The notes beneath the pieces are model-generated. The model searched no databases and was not told the origin of the DNA. It saw only the letters and a program-made list of their open reading frames with translations. A stretch of DNA of 64,000 nucleotides from positions 34,640 to 98,639 of the forward strand of contig CAZULM010000017.1 of the NCBI GenBank assembly GCA_964621185.1. The letters run 5' to 3'. This document shows, in pieces, positions 18,548-27,979 of this stretch. The position numbers and the translations under genes are program-made. Position 1 is the stretch's first letter; each line of letters begins with the position of its first letter. The stretch comes from M3007 sp964621185 (GTDB lineage Bacteria > Bacteroidota > Bacteroidia > Chitinophagales > Saprospiraceae).

Positions 18548-19546
18548 TTACTGGCAATGGCCGCCGCTCAAGACATATTGCCCTGGAGCGGTTCTGCTGA
18601 CTTTCAATTGATAGGCGACTGCAAGCCCGTCCAGAACATTGTCCAAAGATTCGTCAGAAAGCAGGGCACTGTGCGGGCAATCTGCCATGGCTTTATTTTG
18701 CAGGGAAATCTTCACCTTGTAGAATTCCTCCAAGTCGGACACGACTTGCGACAAAGGGGTTTTGACGAACTCCAGGCCACCTGTCTGCCAGGACAATTCG
18801 TTGAAGGAGGTTTTGTGCGCCACCCGCAGCGTCCCTGCATTCCGATCGTAAACTGCTGCCTGGTTGGCCTGCAGCACCGGGCTTTTGGTGCCGTTTTCGA
18901 GGGTATATTGTACTTTGCCAGAGCGTACCAGTACGGTCGTTTCACTTGCCGATTGTTTGACATTAAACGCTGTGCCCAGCACTTCGACCTGGCCGCCTTT
19001 TTCCAGTTCAACCTTGAAAGGGTGGGCTGGGTCGTGCGTAACCTCAAAATAAGCCTCTCCTGACAGTTTAACCTTCCGTGTTTTTTTGCCGTCGTACGAT
19101 TTGGCGTATTCCAGCGTGCTGCCCTGGCGCAGCCATACGCGGCTGCCGTCGGAAAGGCTGAGCAATTGTTTGCCGGCTTGCTGGGCTGACAAGGTACTGT
19201 CGTAGCCAACGCCCCACCCAAAGCTGCTGTAACCCCACACAGCGACCAGCAGCAATGCCAGCGCTGCTGCGACGCGGAGCAGGCGGGCGGAAACATATGT
19301 AACTTTTACCGCTGGTGCTTCCTCGGCGCCGATGCGCGCCTGCACCTTGGCAAAATCGGCCACAAGATTTGGGCTAAATTCTTTTTGGTAGCTGCCCGAC
19401 TTTTCCCAGATCAGGGCGTATTCGGCAGCGATGCGCTCGTTTTCGGGCGACTGGCTGAGCCAATCGCTCAACAGCGAGGCTTCAGCGGGCGTGATATCGC
19501 CGCTCAAGCGTTTCAAAACGAGCAATATGAAATCGTTTTCTTTCAT
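18548..19546 (-). CDS. FecR family anti-sigma factor
   Basis: A 332-residue single-pass membrane protein. It has a short cytoplasmic anti-sigma part (DUF4880-like, DITPAEASLLSDWLSQSPEN), a transmembrane helix near 88-108, a FecR beta-rich domain (LSLSDGSRVWLRQGSTLEY, GEAYFEVTHDPAHPF) and a C-terminal DUF4974-like part (VSDLEEFYKVKISL, DNVLDGLAVAYQL). FecR proteins hold an ECF sigma and release it when a TonB receptor binds its ligand. The partner sigma factor is the next gene upstream. No SusC/D-type receptor follows. Confidence 0.93.
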   Translation of the reverse strand: MKENDFILLVLKRLSGDITPAEASLLSDWLSQSPENERIAAEYALIWEKSGSYQKEFSPNLVADFAKVQARIGAEEAPAVKVTYVSARLLRVAAALALLLVAVWGYSSFGWGVGYDSTLSAQQAGKQLLSLSDGSRVWLRQGSTLEYAKSYDGKKTRKVKLSGEAYFEVTHDPAHPFKVELEKGGQVEVLGTAFNVKQSASETTVLVRSGKVQYTLENGTKSPVLQANQAAVYDRNAGTLRVAHKTSFNELSWQTGGLEFVKTPLSQVVSDLEEFYKVKISLQNKAMADCPHSALLSDESLDNVLDGLAVAYQLKVSRTAPGQYVLSGGHCQ

Positions 19547-19625
19547 GGATTCTTTTAATGGATCCTGGATTGAAGGTACACACTTAAGACAATCGATAGC
19601 GGGCCATCCCCTATCCTAATATGTA

Positions 19626-20213
19626 TCATTTTAGCCATGAAATGACAGCCGGCGACAAAACAGCAAGTACTGTCAGGGCCTCTCGCAGCATTTTCATGGC
19701 TTTTGTGATTTGGTTTTCGATGGTTTTCACGGAAATGCCCAGCTGCTCGGCGATTTCCTTGTGCGACATGTTTTCAAAACGGCTTAGGGCAAACACCGCA
19801 CGGCATTTTTCGGGCAATGTGTCGATGGCGGCATGCAAAACCTGCTCCATGCGCTCTTGATCCTCGCGGATCATAGCCTCTTGCGCCGTGTCGTCGGGCG
19901 CCTCCGCAAACGTCTCTGAATCTTCCAACACCGTGCGGCGCTGGATTTTCAGGTAGTTGAGCGCCCGGTTGACGGCAGCGCGCCGGAGGTAGGCGCGCAA
20001 CGACGTGTGTATTTCCAGGTCGGCTCGTTTGCGCCACAGCTCGACGAACACTTCCTGAGCCAGGTCCTGGCAAGTGTCCTCGTCTGGCAAAACCCGATAA
20101 ATGTCCCCGATCAGCAGCGGATAGTGCTGGTCGAAGAACTGTTGCAAGGCTTTTTCTTCGCCGTTGCGCAAGGCCTCAAGCCATATTTTATCAGAATTTT
20201 CAGCCAAAAACAA
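19626..20213 (-). CDS. ECF RNA polymerase sigma factor (sigma-70 family)
   Basis: A 195-residue ECF sigma factor with region 2 (YPLLIGDIYRVL, DTCQDLAQEVFVELWRKR) and region 4 HTH (LPEKCRAVFALSRFENMSHKEIAEQLGISVKTIENQI). The last motif is typical of Bacteroidota FecI-type sigmas. There is no in-frame ATG near the start; translation should begin at TTG 20213-20211 (or TTG two codons later). It is followed 79 bp downstream by its FecR partner. It would read genes elsewhere, since no TonB receptor is linked. Confidence 0.93.
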   Translation of the reverse strand: MFLAENSDKIWLEALRNGEEKALQQFFDQHYPLLIGDIYRVLPDEDTCQDLAQEVFVELWRKRADLEIHTSLRAYLRRAAVNRALNYLKIQRRTVLEDSETFAEAPDDTAQEAMIREDQERMEQVLHAAIDTLPEKCRAVFALSRFENMSHKEIAEQLGISVKTIENQITKAMKMLREALTVLAVLSPAVISWLK

Positions 20214-20447
20214 AATTTATTTTATTCTGCAAAGGTGATGTTTTTCCTATTTATTCCAAACCAAAAACAAAAAAATATAATAGCTATAAAATAAAATTCT
20301 AAAAAATACGGATTGTCGGCAGATTAAGCGGATTCCGCTCGCACTGGCGAACAATATTTTTCCCAAAAAGGATAGGGGCTGCGGCCAAACAAATTGTCAT
20401 TAAGTCAGAAATGTGACAGAACTTAAATTAACAGCTTCAGCAAAAAC

Positions 20448-21134
20448 ATGGATACGAAAAACGCATTATACATTTTGGAAAACAGCCCCCTGTTTGCCGT
20501 CTTGAGCCCCGAAGAGAGGATGCTCCTGCAACGTGGCGCAGTGGTTCAAGCTTATGGGAAGCACTCGGTGCTGTACAAGCCCGGGCAAAGCGCCGACAAA
20601 GTTTACTTCATGCTCAAGGGCATCGTGAAGGTAGCTGTTCACGCCGAGAAAAAAGACATCATTAAGTATGTCGTTCGGGCTGGCGGCCTGTTCGGCGAGT
20701 CGTGCCTGACGGGCGACAGCGCCCGCCGCGATTTCGCCTATGCGATGGACGACCAACTCGAAGTGCTGGAGCTTCATGCAGATGCGGTTTTGGCCGTGAT
20801 GCGCGGCAACTTTGCCTTTGCACAGTCGCTGCTTTACTTCCTCGGCGAGCGCCTCCGCTACACGGAAAGCCAGCTGGAGAATGTGGTACTGAAAGATTCC
20901 CGCAGCAGGATCATCGAATTCCTGCACCAGATGGGCCACGAGCAAGGCCGCCGTGTTGGTTTTGAGACCCTGGTGAAGCATAACATGACACACCAGGACA
21001 TTGCCGACCTCACGGGCACCAGCCGTCAGATGGTGACGGCCGTGCTGAACCAGCTGAAGCGCTCCAACGTGTTGTATTTCAACCGGAAAAAGATCCTTTT
21101 CCGCGACTTGAACGCACTGCCGATCGCAGTATAG
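20448..21134 (+). CDS. Crp/Fnr family transcriptional regulator
   Basis: A 228-residue regulator with an N-terminal cyclic-nucleotide-binding fold (LYKPGQSADKVYFMLKGIVKV, GGLFGESCLTGD) and a C-terminal Crp-type winged HTH (MTHQDIADLTGTSRQMVTAV). No Fe-S cysteine set as in Fnr is seen, so a Crp-like ligand or a ligand-independent mode is more likely. It is monocistronic, with its own terminator at 21180. The target genes are unknown; the gene lies between the ECF sigma and the deiminase. Confidence 0.92.
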   Translation: MDTKNALYILENSPLFAVLSPEERMLLQRGAVVQAYGKHSVLYKPGQSADKVYFMLKGIVKVAVHAEKKDIIKYVVRAGGLFGESCLTGDSARRDFAYAMDDQLEVLELHADAVLAVMRGNFAFAQSLLYFLGERLRYTESQLENVVLKDSRSRIIEFLHQMGHEQGRRVGFETLVKHNMTHQDIADLTGTSRQMVTAVLNQLKRSNVLYFNRKKILFRDLNALPIAV

Positions 21135-21179
21135 ATCAGGAACAGTTTTTACTTCATACGATAGAATGGGTTTTGTTTG

Positions 21180-21210
21180 GCGGTGCGCTGTAGCGTGCCG
21201 CTTTTTTTTG
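21180..21210 (+). terminator. Terminator after the Crp/Fnr gene
   Basis: Stem GCGGTGCGC / GCGTGCCGC (two G-U pairs) with loop TGTA is followed by eight Ts. Confidence 0.8.
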
Positions 21211-21241
21211 TGCCCAGTCCCACCATTTTCGAATAATTTTG
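21207..21241 (+). promoter_or_regulatory. Promoter of the deiminase gene
   Basis: TTTG at 21207-21210 and TAATTTTG at 21234-21241, 23 bp apart, fit the Bacteroidota consensus, 70 bp before the ATG. The -33 box overlaps the T-run of the preceding terminator. Confidence 0.5.
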
Positions 21242-21311
21242 CAGCATATTCCCGTTTACCCTGTTTCTTTGGCTTAATATCGAAACCTTCTCGCCCTTAG
21301 CATTCTAAATT

Positions 21312-23045
21312 ATGAGCACAAAACGACTTCCCGCGCTTTTTCTGGCACTGAACTTCTGCTTTGCCATGTCGGCACAAACTTTTACCACGCCGCCCGCAAC
21401 TCCCGTGCGCACCATGGCAGAATGGGAGGAACTGCAGGCCATCACGGTCACCTGGTATGGGAGCAATTCCTGGCTTACTATCCTGGCAGAGATAACACGC
21501 GCCTCGCGCCTTGAGTGCAAAGTGATCATTATTTGCAACAATGCCGCTACCGTAAATTCTGCCAAGAGCTTCCTGGCTTCAAAAAATGTGGACTTTTCTA
21601 CAAATGTTGAATTTTTGGTAGCCCCGATCGACAATATATGGGTGCGCGATTATGGCCCCAACTGCGTTTATTCCAATGGGGTGGACTCATTGTCGATCGT
21701 CGACTGGATATACAACCGGAACCGCCCTTTGGACAACGTCATCCCGGAAAAAATTGGCCAGTATTTGAACTTGCCCGTTTACGCAACTACCCAGGCTCCG
21801 TACGATTTGGTGAATACCGGCGGAAATTTCATGTCAGACGGCATGGGCACCGCATTTGCTTCCAAACTGATTTTCCGCAACAACGACAACATTGCCAACG
21901 GGGAAGGCAGCAACCCAAACGACATTTTTGGCACGAGCAACCATACAGAATCTGAAATCGACAACATCCTGCAGGAGTTTATGGGCATAGACCGGTATAT
22001 CAAGATGGAAGAGCTGCCTTATGATGGCATCCATCACATAGACATGCACATGAAGCTGCTCGATGAGGAGACTTTGCTTGTGGGACAATACCCCTTAAAC
22101 ACATCTGACGGCCCACAGATCGAAGCCAATATCCAGTATGTGCTCTCGGGCTTTAAAACGACGTATGGGAATGACTTCAAACTTGTAAGGGTGCCGATGC
22201 CAGATTACAACGGCCAACACCCTCCGATTTCCGGCAACAGCGCCCGTTATCCGACTTATGCCAACGCTGTTTTCGTAAACAAAACAGTGATCATGCCATC
22301 CTACAACCATACTTTGGACGCCGCAGCCCGCGATACTTTTCAAAAATACCTACCTGGCTACACCATTGTGCCCGTAAACTGCAACGCGATCATCGGCAGT
22401 GGCGGCGCCGTGCACTGCATCACCAAAGAAATCGGCGTGAACGACCCGCTCCTGATCACCCACAGTGTGCTGCCATGCCAGGAATCCTCCCTGTCCAAAT
22501 ATGAGGTGCTGGGAAAAATACAGCACCGATCCGGCATCGCATCGGCCAAGGTTTATTATACGACTGATCTTGGAACCACTTGGCAAGTTGCTGAAATGCA
22601 AGCAGTTACAGGAGGATTGCCCAACAATTGGAAAGCTGATATCCCCAAACAGGCAGCAGGTAGCACCGTTTATTACTACATCGAGGCCACAGCCAACAAC
22701 GGAAAGACCCTGACGCGCCCCCTGACAGCCCCATCTGGGCATTGGTCGTTCTGCGTCAAGCAATCTACCAGTGCCATCGAGCCACTACGGCTTGAAATGA
22801 GCGATATTTATCCCAATCCCGCATCGGCCATCACGGTAGTACCCGTACAGTCAAACAAAAAAGTGCGCGGCCAGATTTTGCTGGTCAATTTGCAAGGGCA
22901 AATTGTGGAAACCATTTTCACGGGTGAAATCCCGGCGGGCAAGCAGAACTATTTTTTCAATGCTGGAAAACATGTTCCGGGAGTTTACTTTGTTGATTTC
23001 CAGGCAAATGGGGCGCATACAACCCAAAAGGTGGTGATCCGCTAA
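21312..23045 (+). CDS. Secreted peptidylarginine/agmatine deiminase-like protein, T9SS type A
   Basis: A 577-residue protein of the PAD_porph/agmatine deiminase family. A signal peptide (to about residue 21) precedes a pentein-fold catalytic domain with D113 (WVRDYGP), H242 and D244 (HHIDMH) and the catalytic C369 in GGAVHCITKEIG. An Ig-like beta domain follows (RSGIASAKVYYTTDLGTTWQ), and then a T9SS sorting domain (SDIYPNPASA to TTQKVVIR). This is the exact order of Porphyromonas gingivalis PPAD: catalytic, Ig-like, CTD. It would convert arginine, free or in proteins, to citrulline outside the cell. Whether the substrate is peptide-bound arginine or agmatine is not decided by the sequence. 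Confidence 0.9.
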   Translation: MSTKRLPALFLALNFCFAMSAQTFTTPPATPVRTMAEWEELQAITVTWYGSNSWLTILAEITRASRLECKVIIICNNAATVNSAKSFLASKNVDFSTNVEFLVAPIDNIWVRDYGPNCVYSNGVDSLSIVDWIYNRNRPLDNVIPEKIGQYLNLPVYATTQAPYDLVNTGGNFMSDGMGTAFASKLIFRNNDNIANGEGSNPNDIFGTSNHTESEIDNILQEFMGIDRYIKMEELPYDGIHHIDMHMKLLDEETLLVGQYPLNTSDGPQIEANIQYVLSGFKTTYGNDFKLVRVPMPDYNGQHPPISGNSARYPTYANAVFVNKTVIMPSYNHTLDAAARDTFQKYLPGYTIVPVNCNAIIGSGGAVHCITKEIGVNDPLLITHSVLPCQESSLSKYEVLGKIQHRSGIASAKVYYTTDLGTTWQVAEMQAVTGGLPNNWKADIPKQAAGSTVYYYIEATANNGKTLTRPLTAPSGHWSFCVKQSTSAIEPLRLEMSDIYPNPASAITVVPVQSNKKVRGQILLVNLQGQIVETIFTGEIPAGKQNYFFNAGKHVPGVYFVDFQANGAHTTQKVVIR

Positions 23046-23219
23046 GGCTTCCTGGCAGCTGTTTTTTGCGAAATCTATCGGATTGTTGTCAACAGCTTGC
23101 AAAGGGTTGAACAAAAGGAGGCTTGCCACGTTTGAGGTATGTGGAAGGGTCTTTTTTGGAAAAACTTCAAAAAAATGCCATTTACTGAAAAAAAATAAAT
23201 CTGCGGGGGCTTAAAATCA

Positions 23220-23227
23220 TAACTTTG
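23220..23227 (+). promoter_or_regulatory. rpoD -7 promoter element
   Basis: TAACTTTG matches TAnnTTTG and lies 33 bp upstream of the rpoD ATG. Confidence 0.55.
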
Positions 23228-23259
23228 CGCCCGAAAAAACATCAACAGCAGCACCGCAC

Positions 23260-24129
23260 ATGAGGCAGTTAAAAATTACGAAGTCCATTACCAACCGCGA
23301 AAGCCAATCGCTGGAAAAATACCTGCAGGAAATTGGCAAAGTGGATTTGCTCACACCGGAGGAGGAAGTGGACCTCGCCAAGCGCATCAAACAAGGAGAC
23401 CAGATCGCGCTGGAGAAATTGACCAAAGCCAACCTCCGATTCGTCGTATCGGTGGCCAAGCAATACCAGAACCAGGGCCTGAGCCTGTCAGACCTCATCA
23501 ATGAAGGCAACCTCGGCCTCATCAAGGCAGCACAGCGCTTCGACGAGACCCGCGGGTTCAAGTTTATTTCCTACGCCGTTTGGTGGATACGGCAAAGCAT
23601 TTTGCAGGCCTTGGCCGAGCAAAGCCGGATCGTGCGCCTGCCCTTGAACAAGGTGGGCTCCCTGAACAAGATCAACAAAGCGTTCTCCGAGCTGGAGCAA
23701 ACCTTTGAGCGCGAACCAAGCCCCGAAGAATTGGCCGAACTGCTCGAAATCTCCACCGACGAGGTGGAAACCACCCTCGGTGTGGCCGCCCGCCACGTAT
23801 CGATGGACGCGCCCTTCGTGGAAGGAGAAGACAACTCCCTGCTCGACGTGCTGGAAAACAACACCATGCCCGGCACCGATTCGCACCTGGAATACGCCGA
23901 TTCGCTGCGCCGGGAGATCGAGCGCTCGCTCGGCACACTGACCGACCGCCAGGCCGACGTTATCAAGCTGTACTTCGGCATCGGCGTGGAGCATCCCATG
24001 TCGCTGGAAGACATTGGCGACAAGTTTGGCCTTACGCGGGAGCGCGTGCGCCAGATCAAGGACAAGGCGATCAACAAACTCAGGGCCACGAGCCGGAGCA
24101 AGTTGTTGAAGACGTATTTGGGCGCTTGA
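23260..24129 (+). CDS. rpoD: Primary RNA polymerase sigma factor RpoD/SigA
   Basis: A 289-residue housekeeping sigma-70. It has region 1.2 (QSLEKYLQEIGKVDLLTPEEE), region 2 with the -10 recognition helix (YAVWWIRQSILQALAEQSR), region 3 and region 4 (ERVRQIKDKAINKLR). It lacks the long N-terminal region 1.1 of E. coli RpoD, as is normal in Bacteroidota, whose -33/-7 promoters it recognises. The many TAnnTTTG boxes in this window are its expected targets. A strong terminator follows. Confidence 0.97.
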   Translation: MRQLKITKSITNRESQSLEKYLQEIGKVDLLTPEEEVDLAKRIKQGDQIALEKLTKANLRFVVSVAKQYQNQGLSLSDLINEGNLGLIKAAQRFDETRGFKFISYAVWWIRQSILQALAEQSRIVRLPLNKVGSLNKINKAFSELEQTFEREPSPEELAELLEISTDEVETTLGVAARHVSMDAPFVEGEDNSLLDVLENNTMPGTDSHLEYADSLRREIERSLGTLTDRQADVIKLYFGIGVEHPMSLEDIGDKFGLTRERVRQIKDKAINKLRATSRSKLLKTYLGA

Positions 24130-24150
24130 AGGCGCTGGCATAAACTTTTT

Positions 24151-24188
24151 GAAGCCCTTCGGTCCAACGACCGAAGGGCTTCTTATTT
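24151..24188 (+). terminator. Terminator after rpoD
   Basis: A perfect stem GAAGCCCTTCGGT / ACCGAAGGGCTTC with a short loop is followed by a T-rich tail. Confidence 0.88.
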
Positions 24189-24322
24189 TGTTATCCAATT
24201 GCAATTATAGGCTAAAAAACAAATCCAACCAGCATCAAAAATAATGCGGGTACCGTGCGTTCACAGATTTACAGAAAGCAATAATTTTACATTCACGTTA
24301 ATATTAAAAATGTAAACCTGAG

Positions 24323-24805
24323 ATGAATCAACAGAACAACATTCTTGATGCTCCTTCCCCCAAATCCAATAATACCGCATACAAATGGCTTCGTGGCATT
24401 GCTGTCGGCCTAGAAATTGCCATCTGGTTGTTATTGGGCTCAATGGCCGCGCTTTTCAAATTGGAGTCTTGGGAAGGAGGCTCCTTGCTGCTTATCCTAT
24501 TCTGCACTACCCTTGGGTTGCTCTACCTATTTTTTACCTTTTTAATCACCGGTGCCAAAGGCAAGGAAAGGCTCTTGATCGCTATTGGTGTGGGCGTTAC
24601 GCTGTTTCTCCACCTTGTGGCCAGCATGTTTACAATAGAATCTTGGGAATTTGGCAAAGAGATACTGGTGCTCAGCTACATCCTTGGGCTTGCGGCCATT
24701 GGTTCGAGTGTTTATTATTTGGTCCAATCCAGAAAGGCTGGGGCCAGCATTTCATTTTACGTCAACATTTTGGTGCGGCTGTTGCTGGTGTTCTTACTTG
24801 TTTGA
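24323..24805 (+). CDS. Small four-helix membrane protein, unknown family
   Basis: A 160-residue protein with four hydrophobic segments (around 31-47, 56-75, 85-105, 115-155) separated by short loops. The C-terminus reads YYLVQSRKAGASISFYVNIL and then a hydrophobic end. I recognise no named family. The same ending is found as a broken piece at 34952-35083, so the protein belongs to a small paralogous family in this genome. Its last 12 bp overlap the convergent beta-helix gene. Confidence 0.75.
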   Translation: MNQQNNILDAPSPKSNNTAYKWLRGIAVGLEIAIWLLLGSMAALFKLESWEGGSLLLILFCTTLGLLYLFFTFLITGAKGKERLLIAIGVGVTLFLHLVASMFTIESWEFGKEILVLSYILGLAAIGSSVYYLVQSRKAGASISFYVNILVRLLLVFLLV

Positions 24806-27010
24806 GGGCTTGATAAATTTTCCGAGGTACACCTTTTCTTCCGCAAATGCTTTCAGGGAATAGGCTCCTGATGGAAGCGCTTGTACATCAAGCTGTTTCC
24901 CAGGGAGCAACATGCGCTCGAGCACAATTTTACCTTGCGGGTCAAGAACCTGCACCTGCAGCATGTCTGCAGCGGCTTCAGGAATTTGGAGGTTTAAAAA
25001 ATCAAGGGCAGGGTTGGGCGAAACGACAAGCTTTTGGTAGAGGGCAGTTTTTACTGCGCTGGTGAAAGGGCTTTCAAACGCGCCCATGTCCACCCTTTGG
25101 CCTTGGACCCTCAGGGCGCCGGCCAGGTCAAAGTCGGCGGTCACGCCCGTGTTGTTGCCCGCGTCGATACATGGGCTTCCCTGGCTGAGCTGGTGGTCAT
25201 CTGCTGCGACAAACAGCGGGTCGAGGTTTTGCTTGTCGCTGGGAAGCAGCTGCCCAGCGAGGCTTTGGTCGCCTATGAGGTTGCCGCCTTTAGAAGTAAA
25301 GCTGGCATCGTTGCCGACAGCCTCAAATTCCAGGAATCCAGGGTTATACAGGATGGTGTTTTGGAGGGTGATGCCGCTTTGGTTGGTCAGCCTAACGGCC
25401 TTCGCTGTGTTCCCGGCAACGGTGCAGTTCATCAGGCTCAAGGAACCAACTATATCTTGAGCGAACACGGCCGCTACCTTATTGCCCGCAAACAAGGAGT
25501 TGTCGATGGAAATTTGGGCACTGTCTTGAAAACCAACACCGGGGAAGTAGAGGTACCCATCCACTACCCCACCCGTTGGGCATTCATTGTTGAGGAATCT
25601 GCAGCTGCTGATGTTGGCGCTCAGGTTGTTGGAATGTGCGAGGAAGCCCAGGGTGCTGCCATAAGCTGTCCCCTTGTTGCCATCAAAAACACAGTTGTCG
25701 ATTGATGCCGTCAACGGGGCGTTTACATCTTCTAAAAACTCTATGGCGCCATGCTCCATGCCTTCATTGTTGGAAAAGACGCTGTTTCGCATGTCCAATA
25801 CCATTTGGCCGCCATCGTAGGTGCCGACACCTAAGGCGCCACCGTAAGGCGCGCTGTTGCCCTCAAAAAGGTTGTCGTCTGCTATTATACCCGTACTTGC
25901 ACCGGCTGCATAAAAACCGCCACCGCCACCAGAGCCGTTCGCTATGTTGTTCCTGACGGTACAATGCTCCACCGTTGCCGAATTGTTGTCAGCTCCCGGA
26001 TAGGTTGTGCAGTCAAAACCTGCGTTCGACTCGAACCAGCCAGCTTGGAGGGGGGCCGTGGAATTCTCTGAAAAGGTGCAATCAGTTATGATAAAATTGT
26101 TGTCGTCAGCCAATGCTTGGAGCCGCAATCCCCCGCCAATAGTGGCTTGGTTTTTTTCAAAGTTGCAATCTAGCACTTTAGCCAACCGTTTTTTTACGAT
26201 CGTATTATACCACATCCCTCCGCCATAATGTGTTGCAGCATTGCCTTGAAAGTCCGATTCAGAAACAAGGCAATTGGCATTCACGATGGCCATTCCACCG
26301 CCCCTGAGCGCTCGGTTGTTTAAAAAAGTGCATTTGGCGACAGCAAGGCTTTCCGCGCCATTGAAATTAACATAAACCCCTCCACCATCAAAGACGGCAT
26401 AGTTTTGTTGGAACTTGCACTGTGCTATTGTTGGCGTGCCGGTAGCATACAGCCCGCCACCACTTCTTGATGGGCTCGCATTGGCATCTGATCCATCTGC
26501 CTGTCCGCCCTGAATGGTAAACCCGTTAATGATGGCTACCTGGGTAACACCAGCCTCTACCAGCAATACGGAGAATGCATTGTCGGCCCTGTTCATGGCA
26601 AAATCGCCCACCACATCGTCTCCATTCAAGTCGCCGGAGAGTATGCTCGGGTGCATCGATGGGTCGCCACGCTCCGAAAGGTTAGTCTCCGTACCGGCAA
26701 ATCCGCCATACAGCGAGATGTTTTTGTCCACATAAAAGGAGGTATATCGGCTGCCGCCTGGGACATCCGGGCGGTAAGTTCCTTGGGCTACCCATATCTG
26801 GTCGCCTTCTTTTGCCGCCAACAGGGCATCCTGCAAACTGTTGTAGGCATTTGCCCAGGAGGAGCCGTCGTTGAGGCCAGTGGCGGCGGCGGCGACGAAA
26901 ATATGGTTGCTTAGCGGGGCAACGGAGCCGGGGCTTCCCCAGCGGGCAGAGAGCGTGAAGGTCTGGGTAAGGAGGAAGAGGAGGGTGAAGGGTAGGAGTT
27001 TGTTTTTCAT
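24794..27010 (-). CDS. Right-handed beta-helix (choice-of-anchor Q) protein, T9SS type A
   Basis: A 738-residue secreted protein. After a signal peptide (to about residue 23) comes IFVAAAATGLNDGSSWANAY, the start typical of choice-of-anchor Q domains. Many degenerate coils of a parallel beta-helix follow (CKFQQNYAVFDGGGVYVNF, CTFLNNRALRGGGMAI, CNFEKNQATIGGGL and others). A T9SS sorting domain ends it (LVVSPNPALDFLNL to LGKFIKPSNK). Such proteins often bind or degrade polysaccharides, but no pectate-lyase active site is seen. It is followed on the same strand, upstream, by a small secreted protein gene. Confidence 0.88.
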   Translation of the reverse strand: MKNKLLPFTLLFLLTQTFTLSARWGSPGSVAPLSNHIFVAAAATGLNDGSSWANAYNSLQDALLAAKEGDQIWVAQGTYRPDVPGGSRYTSFYVDKNISLYGGFAGTETNLSERGDPSMHPSILSGDLNGDDVVGDFAMNRADNAFSVLLVEAGVTQVAIINGFTIQGGQADGSDANASPSRSGGGLYATGTPTIAQCKFQQNYAVFDGGGVYVNFNGAESLAVAKCTFLNNRALRGGGMAIVNANCLVSESDFQGNAATHYGGGMWYNTIVKKRLAKVLDCNFEKNQATIGGGLRLQALADDNNFIITDCTFSENSTAPLQAGWFESNAGFDCTTYPGADNNSATVEHCTVRNNIANGSGGGGGFYAAGASTGIIADDNLFEGNSAPYGGALGVGTYDGGQMVLDMRNSVFSNNEGMEHGAIEFLEDVNAPLTASIDNCVFDGNKGTAYGSTLGFLAHSNNLSANISSCRFLNNECPTGGVVDGYLYFPGVGFQDSAQISIDNSLFAGNKVAAVFAQDIVGSLSLMNCTVAGNTAKAVRLTNQSGITLQNTILYNPGFLEFEAVGNDASFTSKGGNLIGDQSLAGQLLPSDKQNLDPLFVAADDHQLSQGSPCIDAGNNTGVTADFDLAGALRVQGQRVDMGAFESPFTSAVKTALYQKLVVSPNPALDFLNLQIPEAAADMLQVQVLDPQGKIVLERMLLPGKQLDVQALPSGAYSLKAFAEEKVYLGKFIKPSNK

Positions 27011-27078
27011 GGTGAGGAGAGTTTGGTGTGAGGAAAATGGGTTGGGTATTCCACTTTTATATCTGATCCTGATGTATT

Positions 27079-27522
27079 CTAATTTATACTACGCATATCA
27101 ATTTCAAGCCACCCGTCAGAGTCCCCTTTAAGAAACCCGTTGCTGCTTTTTTGAAATTCAATAAACTTGTATTTTTTGGCTCCGTTGCAATCCTGTTCGA
27201 ATGTTTGGAAACGCTCCAATTCATACATCCTTTCTTGGTAACCGCTCTTGTTTCGGTTGCAGTCGAACCTTATGTACAGTTTCGGGCTGGTGGGGTTATT
27301 AAGATTGGCATACGACCATGAATGGAAATGGCTATCCCCGGGTTGAATTGAAAAATCCTTCCATTCTCCATCTCCCCATTTTCTTGAATAATGGATAGGG
27401 CCATAAGCGTCATTCTCAATGCAGGTCGTTGCATATCTGTGGAGGCTATTGCCATAAAAGATAAAGCCGCTGGATATGGAAAAAAATAAAATGAGTGTTA
27501 GTGGAACAAGGCTGTTTTTCAT
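27079..27522 (-). CDS. Small secreted protein, unknown function
   Basis: A 147-residue protein with a signal peptide (MKNSLVPLTLILFFSISSG) and a mature domain holding three cysteines (CIENDAYG, FDCNRNKSG, EQDCNGAKK) and aromatic-rich strands (GPIHYSRKWGDGEWKDFSI). No family recognised. It lies 68 bp upstream of the beta-helix gene on the same strand and has a very similar MKN-type signal peptide; cotranscription is possible. Confidence 0.6.
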   Translation of the reverse strand: MKNSLVPLTLILFFSISSGFIFYGNSLHRYATTCIENDAYGPIHYSRKWGDGEWKDFSIQPGDSHFHSWSYANLNNPTSPKLYIRFDCNRNKSGYQERMYELERFQTFEQDCNGAKKYKFIEFQKSSNGFLKGDSDGWLEIDMRSIN

Positions 27523-27979
27523 GGTCTTTTAAATTTTAGTGTTAACAATGGCTCGAATTGCTTTGGCAACAATTCTAGGGAAGCCTAATATTCAACCCTG
27601 GCTCAGAATATATAGCCAACGCAAAGTGGTTGTGAGAATTGAAAGTCTGCAATCCATTGAAAATCAAAATTTAGCATCCATCAATCTTTCAAATCCACCC
27701 AAATCTGGGTATAACTGGGGCACTTTTTTATTATTTCAGCAGATCGCTGTCATTGCGCTTCGAGGTTATACAAGGTGGGATCAGTTTGAGCGTTCTATTT
27801 CGTTTTCTTGGCACCTTGGTTTTATTAGCCTGCTGCAAAGGTTTGACCAATCCTACCCATCCGCCTTGCATTCTACGCTCAATCCCTTGCATCTTGCGTT
27901 CACCAAGCCCGTTTTCAGGGCAATAAGAGGCCTTTTGCCTATTGGCAAGCAATTTATCCCCAAAAAAATCAACGGAAAA
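27523..27979. other. Gene-free spacer upstream of the small secreted gene
   Basis: No convincing gene, hairpin or promoter box is seen in this 457-bp region. The plus-strand open frame that crosses it mainly mirrors the 3' end of the hybrid sensor gene. Confidence 0.5.
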
